A DNA stretch of 43,079 nucleotides, taken from an uncultured Saprospiraceae bacterium (GTDB lineage: Bacteria; Bacteroidota; Bacteroidia; Chitinophagales; Saprospiraceae). The notes under the pieces were generated by a model, which saw nothing but the letters and a program-made list of their open reading frames with translations, had not been told where the DNA came from and ran no database searches. Location: contig CALLXF010000046.1 of assembly GCA_938015805.1 (NCBI GenBank), positions 1 through 43,079 on the forward strand. The letters are read 5' to 3'. Position numbers and translations under genes: made by a program. Shown piece by piece: positions 8,361 to 17,187 of the stretch (its first letter is position 1; every line of letters begins with the position of its first letter).

Positions 8361-10022
8361 TTATGTAGCGTCGATTAGCTCTTGAGCATTGGCCATAGCA
8401 CGTTTTGTAGGTGGATCACCACCGCTCATCATTTTTGCGATCTCGTAAACACGATCTTTACCTTCTATTTCTTTTACATGAGTAAATGTACGCTTACCAT
8501 CATCGTCTTTATAAATAAAGAAATGCTTATCTGCTTGCGCAGCTATAGGAGGAGAATGCGTTATAGAAATTACCTGATGATCTTGTGAAATATCTTTTAG
8601 GATCTTTCCCATCATCAGAGATACATCTCCAGAAACACCCGTATCTATTTCATCAAAAATCATAGAGGGTAAGGCCACTGCATCTGCTACTATAGATTTT
8701 ATACAGAGGCTTAGTCTCGACATCTCACCACCTGAAGCGATTCCTTTAATGGGTAGAAATTCACTACCTACATTTGATGCAAAAGTATATTCTATAAGAT
8801 CACTGCCTTTTATTGTAAACCCTTGATTAGGTTCGAGTTTAATTTTTAGTCTAGCAGAGCTCATGGAAAGCTGAGCCAGTAAAGTTTGTATTTTTTTCTC
8901 AAAACTTGGTATCGCCTTTTTACGTTTAGCGGATATTTTATCCGCCTTTATTTTCAGTTCAGTTTTAGTCTTTTCTATTTCGGTAGTGAGCTTTTTTATG
9001 GTGCTACCTAGATCGGTAACCGCATCGGCTCGGGTTTGTAAATCTTCTTTGATATCTATTAGTTGTTCTACATCTTTTACTCTATGCTTATTAAGTAATT
9101 TGTTTATAGCATCTTGTCTTTCTCTGAGTTGGTTGATTTCATTTGGATCAAAATCTATTCGACTGGCAAAGCTTTCTAACTCTTTGGAGCTATCGATCAG
9201 TTCTTCTCTAGAAGCTATGATACGATCATAGATGGACAGCAATGTTTTATCATCAGAGTCTAGACCTGAAATCTCATTAGCAATTTCTGTTAGCTGTTGG
9301 GTAATGGCACTATCAGACTCGTTAATTATATATTCAAATTTATGAGCGATACTTTTTAATCCTTCTGCACTTTCCATAAGCTTTAGATTCTGACTCAGAT
9401 CTTTTCCTTCTCCTTGGACTAGATTGATCTCATCAAATTCCCTTAATTGGAAGAGGATAAATTCATGTTCTTGGTTTGCTGATTTTTCTTGTGCGATCAG
9501 CGATTCTAGTTTTTTAGAATCCGTAATATACTTTTTAAACTGCTCCTGATATAGAGCCAGATGATTTTGGCTTCCAGCAATAGCATCTAATATTTTGATC
9601 TGGAATTCCTTCTCTTGTAATCCTAAGGTGTCAAACTGTTGATGCATGTCTACTAGATATGCGGATAGTTTTTTTATTACATCTAGGGTAGTAGGGCTAT
9701 CATTTACAAAAGCTCTAGATTTACCTGAAGTAGCGATCTCTCTTCTTATGATTAACGGATCTTCATAATCCATATCTCTTTCCTCAAAAAAGTCTTGCAA
9801 CCCATATTCTTTGATATTAAAATGAGCTTCTACGCTACATTTTTTAGACTGGTCAAAGAGGACTTTGGAGTCTGCTCGTTTACCCATTATAAGACCCAAT
9901 GCTCCTAGCAAAATGGATTTCCCCGCTCCTGTTTCTCCTGTAATAATAGATAATCCATTTTCCAGATGGAGTTCTAGATCATCTATAATCGCATAGTTTT
10001 GTATACGTAATTCTGTTATCAT
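8361..10022 (-). CDS. recN: DNA repair protein RecN (SMC-like ATPase)
   Basis: RecN is a cohesin-like ATPase used in double-strand-break repair. The sequence has the N-terminal head (MITELRIQNYAIIDDL), Walker A GETGAGKS, a long central coiled coil with two helical arms, and a C-terminal head with the ABC signature ASGGEMSRLSLCIK and Walker B SMIFDEIDTGVSGD. The length of about 553 residues is usual for the family. I place the start at the ATG at 10022, because the frame upstream begins only with a TTG (10034) and family members start directly before the I/L-x-N-Y motif. The downstream fabI gene runs in the same direction with a gap of 71 bases. Confidence 0.95.
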   Translation of the reverse strand: MITELRIQNYAIIDDLELHLENGLSIITGETGAGKSILLGALGLIMGKRADSKVLFDQSKKCSVEAHFNIKEYGLQDFFEERDMDYEDPLIIRREIATSGKSRAFVNDSPTTLDVIKKLSAYLVDMHQQFDTLGLQEKEFQIKILDAIAGSQNHLALYQEQFKKYITDSKKLESLIAQEKSANQEHEFILFQLREFDEINLVQGEGKDLSQNLKLMESAEGLKSIAHKFEYIINESDSAITQQLTEIANEISGLDSDDKTLLSIYDRIIASREELIDSSKELESFASRIDFDPNEINQLRERQDAINKLLNKHRVKDVEQLIDIKEDLQTRADAVTDLGSTIKKLTTEIEKTKTELKIKADKISAKRKKAIPSFEKKIQTLLAQLSMSSARLKIKLEPNQGFTIKGSDLIEYTFASNVGSEFLPIKGIASGGEMSRLSLCIKSIVADAVALPSMIFDEIDTGVSGDVSLMMGKILKDISQDHQVISITHSPPIAAQADKHFFIYKDDDGKRTFTHVKEIEGKDRVYEIAKMMSGGDPPTKRAMANAQELIDAT

Positions 10023-10202
10023 CTCGAGCGGCAAAATTAGGTATATGATTCCAGTAATAGTAATAACTTGGAGGTAATTAGTAATTTGATTTTTCGGGAA
10101 AATATTTATGTAATAATAGGAGTTATCGAAATTAGGATTTGAGGTGTATCTCGCAGGCTATGCCATCATCATGTGCTAGAGACTGGCTTTGGAACATTAA
10201 AT

Positions 10203-10889
10203 TTAGTTTTTATTCTTAAGTCTATTTTTTAATTCTCTCTCTATTGGGCTAATGGCCTTTGAATATGAAGCTTCTCTTTTTATTGATTCATCAGACTGTG
10301 ATATTATCATCAGTGACAAGAATAGTAACTCTGTATTTTCTGAATAATCATAATTATTCCAATTTGAATATATAGTACTAATATTAGATGGAATTAAGAA
10401 TTGGAGTTCATGAAAGGATTTATGTACATCATCTAGATTAGAATACTTACCGGATAGATAACTAAGGAGTGGCATAAAGGAATCTTGAGTATTTATTGAT
10501 AAGAATTTGATTGTATCTGGAATTGTTAAGGAAGGTGTGGTATTTGGTATTCTATTATTAAATCGGGAGGTGTTTTCAGAAAACAATTTTGATCTTAAAT
10601 TATCAGACAGAGGTTCGATTATTTTGGCTAAGGAATTACTATCAATTTGAGTATTTATGGAACCTTTTTTAAAATTTGACCAATAATTTTCGAAATACGC
10701 TTTAATACATTCTGTTGAATTTTCTTGAGAGAATGCACATGTCGCTTTCTTGAATTCCTTTAACATTAAAGATATTTCTTGAACTTCGGATTCATTAAAT
10801 ATACCCTCAGGATAAATTCTTGAATTTGTATTGCTTGAATTGCAAGACGTAATGAGAGTGATTAATAATATTATATTTATGTAATTCAT
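10203..10889 (-). CDS. Hypothetical lipoprotein
   Basis: The protein starts MNYINIILLITLITSCNSS, a lipoprotein signal peptide with Cys16 in the lipobox. The frame can extend nine codons upstream, but that would place charged residues before the signal, so the ATG at 10889 is preferred. The mature part is rich in S, N, E and K, with hydrophobic residues spaced as in a helical protein; I see no known domain. It lies between recN and the TPR membrane-protein gene, all on the minus strand. Its leader carries short tandem repeats (10907-10955). Base composition is slightly more AT-rich than its neighbours, which may mean recent gain, but this is only an impression. Confidence 0.7.
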   Translation of the reverse strand: MNYINIILLITLITSCNSSNTNSRIYPEGIFNESEVQEISLMLKEFKKATCAFSQENSTECIKAYFENYWSNFKKGSINTQIDSNSLAKIIEPLSDNLRSKLFSENTSRFNNRIPNTTPSLTIPDTIKFLSINTQDSFMPLLSYLSGKYSNLDDVHKSFHELQFLIPSNISTIYSNWNNYDYSENTELLFLSLMIISQSDESIKREASYSKAISPIERELKNRLKNKN

Positions 10890-10906
10890 TTTTTGCTTGT
10901 CTATTC

Positions 10907-10955
10907 CTACTTGCAACTTTCTACTTGCAACTTTCTACTTTCTACATCGCACTTT
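10907..10955. repeat. Short tandem repeat array in the lipoprotein leader
   Basis: Two identical 14-base units CTACTTGCAACTTT (10907-10920 and 10921-10934) are followed by a half unit CTACTTT (10935-10941) and a diverged unit CTACATCGCACTTT (10942-10955). On the minus strand this reads as AAAGTTGCAAGTAG units upstream of the lipoprotein start. Similar 'AAGTAGAAAG' tracts occur in intergenic regions of many Bacteroidetes genomes. Confidence 0.8.
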
Positions 10956-10972
10956 CTATTTACTTATAATAA

Positions 10973-13012
10973 CTACTTAAACTGTTGAGCTAATTGTGGA
11001 TCTACTTTAAATTGTTGATTTTGCAATTGTAGAGCTCTCTTGTAATCTGCTTCAGCTTGAGGTCTTTGCCCTGTGCTTAGATAGGATTTTGCCCGTTCTT
11101 GGTAATATATTCCTTTAGAATTATTATACTGGATTGCCTTGGAGAAATACCCGATCGCTTCAGCTTCTAACCTTAATTTTCGCTTGCAAACTCCAGCCTC
11201 ATACCAGAGATCAGAGTTGTAAGGTTTCATAGAAAGGTACTTTTCGATATCTCCTAAAGCGGCAGCCGTATTTCCTTGCATATTATACATGATCGATCGA
11301 TTTAGGTAGGCAACCGCATGATTAGGATTGTATTTTACACCATTATCAAAATCTCTAGTAGCATTTTGTAAATCTCCCATTTTGGCATAAATGGCTCCTC
11401 GATTTGTGTAATACTCCCCAGTGTTTTTATACCATTCTCTTGATTGTGGAGTAGATATTTTTACAGCTTGTTCATTTTGATGTTGTATAGCTATGGCCGA
11501 ATTATAATCACTCAGAGCCTTCTGCCAGTCTGCCTGATTTGATGAATTAAAATATAATCTAGCTCTGGAATTAAATGCTTTGGCATTATTCGGCTTAAGC
11601 CGAATGGTCTCACTATAGTCTGCTAATGCCAACTGTAATTTACCAGCATCTCTATAAAAATTTGCACGATTTCCATAGGGTAGTGTCGTATTGCGGTAAT
11701 ACTTCAGCACATGAGTCCATAGTGTCCCAGAATCTTTCCACACTGCGTTCTGGTTTATAGTCATAAAAGCGTAAGCTCCTATTGCTAAACCAAAAATAGC
11801 ATATGTAGCGACCTTAAATTTAGGGTGTGTTATCCATTGCTCAAAGTAGTATCCATAAATAAAAAACAGTCCAAAATAAGCCACATATGTAAATCGATCT
11901 GCTATAAAACCCTGACCTGCACCGACGATTTGTAAAAGAAAAAATACGTTGAAAATAAAAAACAATAGCCCAAAAACGATTGCCTTTTTTTCTCTTATAT
12001 ATGCGTAGTATAAGCCGATCAGTGTTATGGGTAACATGAGCATGGTAGCATAAAACCACACTGGAAAATGATTAGGGTAAGGATACATAGGTGACATCCG
12101 ATAAGGAACGATAGATTTTATCAGGTATATCATATAAGAATATGAACCCACAAAAAATCGTTGGAACTGGCTGTACTCACTGGCACTCTCTAGTGATCCT
12201 TGACTTTTAAGCATAAAGATTCCGAGTATTCCCACTGCGATGGATAATCCAAAATAAAACCACTTAGTCCATATTTTTTTTAAACTAAATTCTTTATCTA
12301 AATAGTAGTCCACACAGAGCATCGACATCGGTAATATAACTGCCTGAATTTTAGAAAATAAAGACAAGATAAATAGGAAAACAATCGGAATAATATATTT
12401 CTTATGCTGTTGCTTTGAATTGATGTATAGCAACAGGGAACCAAAATAAAATGCAGCGTACAATACGTCTTTCCGTTCGGTGATCCATGCAACAGATTCT
12501 ACTCTCATAGGATGGATGCCGTAAAGTAATGCTACGACCGCTGCTCCTTTCCAGCTTAATTTTAATTTAATTGCAATGAAGTAAACTAGTAAAACGCATA
12601 AAAGATGCAGTAGTAAGTTGTTTAAATGCCATGGCATATGATTATCTAGCCCAAAGAATTTTTTCTCTAACAAAAATGTCCAGATCGTCAGAGGATTATA
12701 GTTTCCGATTACAGGACTTGTAAATATCTGTACCGTATTATCCCAGAAGTTTTCGTCATTAAGTGATGTGATATTACTATTCTCGTAAAAATTTTTATCG
12801 TCGTCCCAGTTGACAAATTTGTTTTGTAGTGTATTTGCAAATACGATCGCAGTGATGATTAGTACAGCAAGGATCGGGATAAAGGATTTTAGTGTATTAG
12901 AAGATCTGGAGGAACCATTGGCTGTAGAGATATTCTTTTTTTTAGAAATACTAGCTTCAGGATTTTTACGCTGGTCAGCGATCTTTTGTTTTCTGGTTTT
13001 CTTCTTAGACAT
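10973..13012 (-). CDS. TMTC-like GT-C membrane protein with C-terminal TPR repeats
   Basis: A basic cytosolic N-terminus (KKKTRKQK) leads into a first membrane span (about 44-60). The next loop carries NWDDD (68-72), the acidic motif at the active site of GT-C glycosyltransferases. The segment HPMRVESVAWITERKDVL (167-184) is characteristic of the TMTC/DUF1736-like group, whose eukaryotic members are O-mannosyltransferases. About ten hydrophobic spans reach residue 420. The rest, to about residue 670, consists of five or six tetratricopeptide repeats (for example ALADYSETIRLKPNNAKAF, AALGDIEKYLSMKPYN). A role in transferring a sugar from a polyprenyl carrier to exported proteins is inference; donor and acceptor are unknown. 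The gene stands alone between a lipoprotein gene and the exonuclease-like gene. Confidence 0.85.
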   Translation of the reverse strand: MSKKKTRKQKIADQRKNPEASISKKKNISTANGSSRSSNTLKSFIPILAVLIITAIVFANTLQNKFVNWDDDKNFYENSNITSLNDENFWDNTVQIFTSPVIGNYNPLTIWTFLLEKKFFGLDNHMPWHLNNLLLHLLCVLLVYFIAIKLKLSWKGAAVVALLYGIHPMRVESVAWITERKDVLYAAFYFGSLLLYINSKQQHKKYIIPIVFLFILSLFSKIQAVILPMSMLCVDYYLDKEFSLKKIWTKWFYFGLSIAVGILGIFMLKSQGSLESASEYSQFQRFFVGSYSYMIYLIKSIVPYRMSPMYPYPNHFPVWFYATMLMLPITLIGLYYAYIREKKAIVFGLLFFIFNVFFLLQIVGAGQGFIADRFTYVAYFGLFFIYGYYFEQWITHPKFKVATYAIFGLAIGAYAFMTINQNAVWKDSGTLWTHVLKYYRNTTLPYGNRANFYRDAGKLQLALADYSETIRLKPNNAKAFNSRARLYFNSSNQADWQKALSDYNSAIAIQHQNEQAVKISTPQSREWYKNTGEYYTNRGAIYAKMGDLQNATRDFDNGVKYNPNHAVAYLNRSIMYNMQGNTAAALGDIEKYLSMKPYNSDLWYEAGVCKRKLRLEAEAIGYFSKAIQYNNSKGIYYQERAKSYLSTGQRPQAEADYKRALQLQNQQFKVDPQLAQQFK

Positions 13013-13068
13013 ATTATAAAAAATATAATATAAAGATAGAAATATATTAAAGAAGCCTTATCGTTTCC

Positions 13069-13662
13069 TTACCCAAAACAATCTTCCAGTTCGCCTAGTT
13101 TCATAAGCATAATAAAGCATCTCGATGCAGCGATAACATCAGCTCTAGCATTATTAGAAGGGCTATATCCTTTCTTAAAAAGGATCGCATGCAGTTCGTT
13201 AAGAGAAGGCCACTTATAACCACGTCCTCCTTTGCCAGGAAGCTTACAATAAAATGTACTTTCTTGCATGAGACAGTAACTCGCTGCATTGTGTAGATTG
13301 TGTCTGATACCAGCTCGTATAAATTCTGCTCCGACTATATTTTCGTTGAGATTAAGATTATGAGCCCAGACAAAATCAGTTTCCTCTATCGATTCTTTAA
13401 ATTTCTCTAGGATGTCTTCTAATTTCTCACCTTTCTTATCTATATCTTCCTGATCGATATGACAGTACTTTATTTTTTCTTCATCAAAGGTATAGCCTTC
13501 AGGTTTTACGATACAATCATAGTCTTTTAAAGGTTTTAAATTTTCGTCTAGGATAATCCACGATAAGTGAGCGAGACGAGGCCACACAAAAGTATCAGTT
13601 ACAGGGGCTTTAAAAGATTTAGGTCTACCGACACCAGAAGCATCAAAAATTAAAGTCTTCAT
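13069..13662 (-). CDS. DEDDh exonuclease-like protein with degenerate active site
   Basis: The fold is that of the DnaQ-like 3'-5' exonucleases: an N-terminal strand KTLIFDASGVGRPK, a WPRLAHLSWIILDE segment, AHNLNLNENIVGAEFIR (100-116), GYKWPSLNELHAILF, and a final ARADVIAASRCF. By alignment with the consensus, three of the five metal-binding or catalytic residues are changed. The Glu of the DxE motif is Ser9, the Asp of the HNxxFD motif is Asn106, and the His of the final HDAxxD motif is Asn170. Asp7 and Asp175 remain. It is therefore probably not a nuclease and may be a nucleic-acid- or protein-binding pseudoenzyme. The reading frame is intact and starts two bases after the HemC-like gene, so the two form one transcription unit. 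Confidence 0.82.
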   Translation of the reverse strand: MKTLIFDASGVGRPKSFKAPVTDTFVWPRLAHLSWIILDENLKPLKDYDCIVKPEGYTFDEEKIKYCHIDQEDIDKKGEKLEDILEKFKESIEETDFVWAHNLNLNENIVGAEFIRAGIRHNLHNAASYCLMQESTFYCKLPGKGGRGYKWPSLNELHAILFKKGYSPSNNARADVIAASRCFIMLMKLGELEDCFG

Positions 13663-13664
13663 TT

Positions 13665-14456
13665 CTAGAGTTCATTTAGGGCACGATCTACTAACCCCAC
13701 AAAGGTGCTTTGAGAAATTTGTACACGTTGAGGGTTTTGACCGTTTTTAGGATTAAAAATTTGGAGGATGTAATGACCCGCTCGATTTTGATTACAGTGA
13801 ATCGAGGGTAATTCTTTTTGTCTTTTAGATATCTTTAAACTTAATTCTCTTTCTACATTACTGAGATATCCTGTATCGTCATGATGGATCCGCTGGACTA
13901 GTTTTCTGGTTTTTATATCCAGTCGATCACATACCATGGCATAAATTCCTATTCCTACATGAGGAACGATGTCACCTAGTGCCAGAGGGACTTTTTGAAG
14001 ACTGGATTCTGTAAGATCTCGATTTGTAATGTAAGCATCTACAGTCCTGTTTTTTATTTGGCTTAAAGCCAATGTTTGATCTTCTTCAGTAACGATGATA
14101 TCAGGTCGTAGATTATTTATCTGTAATCGTAGTTCTGGGTCAGAGATAACGACTTTACCATTGGGTTTAACCCCAAAAATATCCTTCGATACAGTTTCCA
14201 GATAACAGTAATATCTACAAGCTTGTCTCCTTATAAATCCTGCAATGACCCAAGGATCGTCTACTTGGCTAAACGGAATTTGGTTAATCGGAAGCACTAT
14301 AGCGTCTACTTTTTCTGAGGCTAGAGAATCTAAGTTACAAGAAGTTATATTCACTAAATCATATGAGATTTCTATTTCTGAAAGAGCTTCTTTTAAATCA
14401 TCCACAACTAAATGACTCAGAAATGACGTATCTAAACCAATATTTATATGCTCCAA
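13665..14456 (-). CDS. HemC-like (porphobilinogen deaminase fold) protein lacking key residues
   Basis: By eye this 263-residue cytosolic protein follows hydroxymethylbilane synthase from end to end. INIGLDTSFLSHLVVDDL matches the first domain, DAIVLPINQIP (51-61) falls where HemC has DIAVHSMKDVP, DPELRLQINNLRPD (106-119) where HemC has SLRRQ...RPD, VPHVGIGIYAM matches the domain-2 'PAxGQGxLA' stretch, and HDDTGYLSNVERELS matches the 'AER' helix. The catalytic Lys-Asp pair becomes Asn58-Gln59, one of the paired arginines becomes Leu111, and the RGNVxTR loop is absent. A cysteine (Cys221) lies seven residues beyond the usual dipyrromethane-cofactor cysteine position. It is unlikely to make hydroxymethylbilane. 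A true hemC should exist elsewhere. Another type 2 periplasmic-binding fold is the alternative reading. Confidence 0.62.
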   Translation of the reverse strand: MEHINIGLDTSFLSHLVVDDLKEALSEIEISYDLVNITSCNLDSLASEKVDAIVLPINQIPFSQVDDPWVIAGFIRRQACRYYCYLETVSKDIFGVKPNGKVVISDPELRLQINNLRPDIIVTEEDQTLALSQIKNRTVDAYITNRDLTESSLQKVPLALGDIVPHVGIGIYAMVCDRLDIKTRKLVQRIHHDDTGYLSNVERELSLKISKRQKELPSIHCNQNRAGHYILQIFNPKNGQNPQRVQISQSTFVGLVDRALNEL

Positions 14457-14729
14457 TTTCGTACTATTAATGAATAAGGTAAATATAAATATAAAAATGC
14501 CTTTGGTTATTAAATGGTTTGATAATAAGGTCCATTTTTATTATTGATATTTCATGGAATAAATAATATATGACTAAGCTATAGTGTGATTTATGGAAGG
14601 TGCATTTAGAAGAGAGTAACACTAGAAAGGAACAAGGAGATTGTGTTTATGATTTGGACATGACAAAGTCAATTATTTTTAAAGAAGGACTATCTGGATC
14701 ATTAATTTGTAAATTATTAGATTTGATGT
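14457..14729. other. Divergent intergenic region before the lpxD operon
   Basis: These 273 bases separate the minus-strand HemC-like gene from lpxD. They are AT-rich and hold one promoter candidate for lpxD (14654-14681). A seven-base inverted repeat ATAATAA/TTATTAT lies near 14523-14546. No open reading frame of interest or RNA gene was seen. Confidence 0.6.
14654..14681 (+). promoter_or_regulatory. Candidate Bacteroidetes promoter for the lpxD operon
   Basis: A TTG at 14654-14656 is followed after 17 bases by TATTTTTA, one mismatch from the Bacteroidetes -7 consensus TAnnTTTG. It ends 48 bases upstream of the lpxD ATG. A second box, TAGATTTG (14718-14725), is a full match but too close to the start codon. 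Confidence 0.4.
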
Positions 14730-15782
14730 ATGCAATGGAGTGCTAGAGAAATTTGTGATTTAGTTGATGGTAAGGTTATCGGAGATACGGAAGTAAAGGT
14801 TTCTAAACCGAGTCGTATAGAAGAAGGGCAGCCTGGCACCTTGAGCTTTCTCGCTAATATGAAATACGAGGAACATATCTATTCCACAAAGTCATCCATC
14901 GTACTGGTCAGTAATACTTTTGAACCTAAAACAGAGATCAATGCGACTTTGATCAAAGTGACAGATGTTTACTTAGCCTTATCTATTCTTATGGATAAAT
15001 TTGAGGGTCAGAATAAACTACAAGCAGAAGGTTTTTCTAGTCTTGCATTTGTAAGAGATGCAGCTCAGATTCACGATACGGTTTCGATTGGAGCCTTTAC
15101 TCACATTGGCGAAAGCCAAATAGGAGAAGGTACTATAATTATGTCGCATGTGAGTATAAGTGATCGATGTCAGATCGGTAAAAATGTAAGGATCTATCCA
15201 GGTGTAAAAATTTATCATGATACAATCATCGGCGATAATGTTATTATTCACTCTAATGCTGTTATCGGTAGTGATGGTTTTGGGTTTGCTACTAATGAAG
15301 ATGGGACCTACAAAAAGATGAAACAACTCGGAAATGTGATCATTGAAGATGATGTGGAGATCGGTGCTAATACGACTGTGGATAGAGCATCGATGGGTTC
15401 GACGATACTGCGTAAAGGAGTAAAACTTGATAACCTGATCCAGATCGGTCATAATGTAGAGGTCGGAGAAAATACAGCTATGGCGGCTCAAGCTGGGATA
15501 GCAGGTAGTACTAAGCTGGGGAAAAATTGCAGAGTAGGCGGACAGACTGGTTTTGTAGGGCATCTAAAAATTGCAGATGGAATGCAATGTCAGGCTCAGA
15601 GTGGAATCGGAAGTAATATTAAAAAAGAGAATTCTATCTTGTTCGGAACTCCCGCGATAGAATATGGTAATTTTGTAAAATCTAGCGTAGTATTTAAGCA
15701 TCTACCAGAGATGGCAAAAAAATTGCGTGAATTAGAAAAGGAAGTGGCACTTCTTAAAAAGCAAAACCTTACAGAGCAATAG
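14730..15782 (+). CDS. lpxD: UDP-3-O-acylglucosamine N-acyltransferase LpxD
   Basis: LpxD adds the N-linked hydroxyacyl chain from acyl-ACP to UDP-3-O-acyl-glucosamine, the third step of lipid A synthesis, in the cytosol. Residues 1-100 form the uridine-binding domain ([18 protein letters not shown]). The left-handed beta-helix of hexapeptide repeats runs from about 105 to 310, with the catalytic histidine in [10 protein letters not shown] (His241, matching E. coli His239). A short helical tail ([16 protein letters not shown]) ends the 350-residue protein. It is the first gene of lpxD - lpxC-fabZ - lpxA - ABC ATPase, the order usual in Bacteroidetes. The next gene begins seven bases downstream. 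Confidence 0.97.
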   Translation: MQWSAREICDLVDGKVIGDTEVKVSKPSRIEEGQPGTLSFLANMKYEEHIYSTKSSIVLVSNTFEPKTEINATLIKVTDVYLALSILMDKFEGQNKLQAEGFSSLAFVRDAAQIHDTVSIGAFTHIGESQIGEGTIIMSHVSISDRCQIGKNVRIYPGVKIYHDTIIGDNVIIHSNAVIGSDGFGFATNEDGTYKKMKQLGNVIIEDDVEIGANTTVDRASMGSTILRKGVKLDNLIQIGHNVEVGENTAMAAQAGIAGSTKLGKNCRVGGQTGFVGHLKIADGMQCQAQSGIGSNIKKENSILFGTPAIEYGNFVKSSVVFKHLPEMAKKLRELEKEVALLKKQNLTEQ

Positions 15783-15789
15783 CAAATCC

Positions 15790-17187
15790 ATGAATCAACA
15801 AAAAACTATCAAAAACATCATAAGCTTTTCGGGTATCGGTCTACATACAGGAGAGGAAGCTATCGTTACTATATCTCCGGCTGATATCGATTATGGAATA
15901 AAATTTAAAAAGACAGATTTTCCTGACTTAGTGATGAAGGCAGATGTGGCTCTGGTAAAAAGTACTAATCGTGGGACAACACTGACATCTGGCGATCATT
16001 CGATACATACGGTAGAGCATTTACTCTCCGCAATAACAGGTATGGGGATAGATAATGCGCTTGTCGAGATCAATGGATCGGAAATTCCGATACTAGATGG
16101 ATCGGCCGATGAGATAGCGAGTAAAATAAAAGAAGCAGGAGTAGAGAGTCAGGATGGCAAAAGAAAATGCTTAGACATCAGAAGTGTTGTAGAATTTACC
16201 GACGAGGAGTCAGGGGCAAAGTACACGATTATGCCATCTGACAAATTAGAATTAGTGGTAATGGTAGACTATGATTCTAATGTACTTAGAAAACAGTACG
16301 CGGAGTGGTCTTCTACTGATGATTATGCAACGAAAATCGCACCAAGCCGCACCTTTGTTTTTGCACATGAGCTGACTCAACTTTTAGATAATGGACTGAT
16401 TAAAGGAGGAGACGTTGCTAATGCTATTGTTTATTCTGATAAAAAATTATCTCAAGAGGAGATATCTTCCATTGCGACTAAAATGGGTAAAACGGATCTG
16501 CGTGTAAACGATCAGGGGATTCTAAATAATGTATCCTTAAAATATCCTAATGAGGCGGCACGACATAAATTACTCGATTTGATCGGTGATTTATCACTAG
16601 TAGGAGCTCCGATAAAAGCAAAAATCATAGCTAATAAACCTGGACATACGGGTAATATCGCTCTTGCGAGAATGCTTAAGAAAGAATGGCAAAAGCAAAA
16701 GAAATTAGGAGGATTGCCAGTTTATGATCCGACACAAGAGCCATTATATGACGTGGAATCTATCAAAGGAATGTTGCCTCATAGATATCCGTTTTTAATG
16801 GTGGATAAAATTATAGAACTGGATAGTAAGAAGGTCGTAGGGATAAAAAATGTCACATTTAACGAAAACTATTTTATGGGACATTTTCCTGGAAATCCTA
16901 TTTTCCCTGGGGTTTTACAGATGGAAGCACTGGCACAGACTGGGGGAATTTTAGCATTATCGACAGTAGAGGATCCCGAGAATTATGACACCTATTTTGT
17001 TAAAATGGATGGCGTAAAATTTAAGCGTAAAGTCGTGCCGGGTGATACGATGATGCTCAAAATGGAATTACTATCCCCTATAAAAAGGGGTATGGTTCAT
17101 ATGCAAGGAACAGTATATGTCGGTGATCAAATCGTGTCAGAGGGAGAACTAACTGCACAAATCATAAAGACCAGAAATCTTGAATAA
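15790..17187 (+). CDS. lpxC-fabZ: Bifunctional UDP-3-O-acyl-GlcNAc deacetylase / 3-hydroxyacyl-ACP dehydratase
   Basis: This is a fusion typical of Bacteroidetes. The N-terminal 300 residues are LpxC, the zinc deacetylase that commits precursors to lipid A. Ligands are visible as His77 (HTVEHLL), His259 and Asp263 (RHKLLDLIGD), and the catalytic His286 (PGHTGN). From about residue 325 the hot-dog-fold dehydratase FabZ follows: LPHRYPFLMVDKI, then GHFPGNPIFPGVLQMEAL with active-site His365 and Glu379 at the expected spacing of 14. One protein thus supplies hydroxyacyl-ACP dehydration and lipid A commitment, which compete for the same hydroxyacyl pool. The 3' end overlaps the lpxA start by eight bases. 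Confidence 0.97.
   Translation: MNQQKTIKNIISFSGIGLHTGEEAIVTISPADIDYGIKFKKTDFPDLVMKADVALVKSTNRGTTLTSGDHSIHTVEHLLSAITGMGIDNALVEINGSEIPILDGSADEIASKIKEAGVESQDGKRKCLDIRSVVEFTDEESGAKYTIMPSDKLELVVMVDYDSNVLRKQYAEWSSTDDYATKIAPSRTFVFAHELTQLLDNGLIKGGDVANAIVYSDKKLSQEEISSIATKMGKTDLRVNDQGILNNVSLKYPNEAARHKLLDLIGDLSLVGAPIKAKIIANKPGHTGNIALARMLKKEWQKQKKLGGLPVYDPTQEPLYDVESIKGMLPHRYPFLMVDKIIELDSKKVVGIKNVTFNENYFMGHFPGNPIFPGVLQMEALAQTGGILALSTVEDPENYDTYFVKMDGVKFKRKVVPGDTMMLKMELLSPIKRGMVHMQGTVYVGDQIVSEGELTAQIIKTRNLE

Noticed and set aside
10035-10202. Possible gene remnant between recN and the lipoprotein gene
   Set aside because: All frames are broken by stops within about 20 codons and no family motif could be read.
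14718-14725. TAGATTTG as the lpxD -7 box
   Set aside because: It is a full consensus match but lies four bases from the ATG and has no TTG at the proper spacing.
15018-15563. 181-codon minus-strand frame inside lpxD
   Set aside because: It is antisense to the highly conserved hexapeptide repeats of lpxD and its translation looks like no protein; it is a shadow of the repetitive coding sequence.
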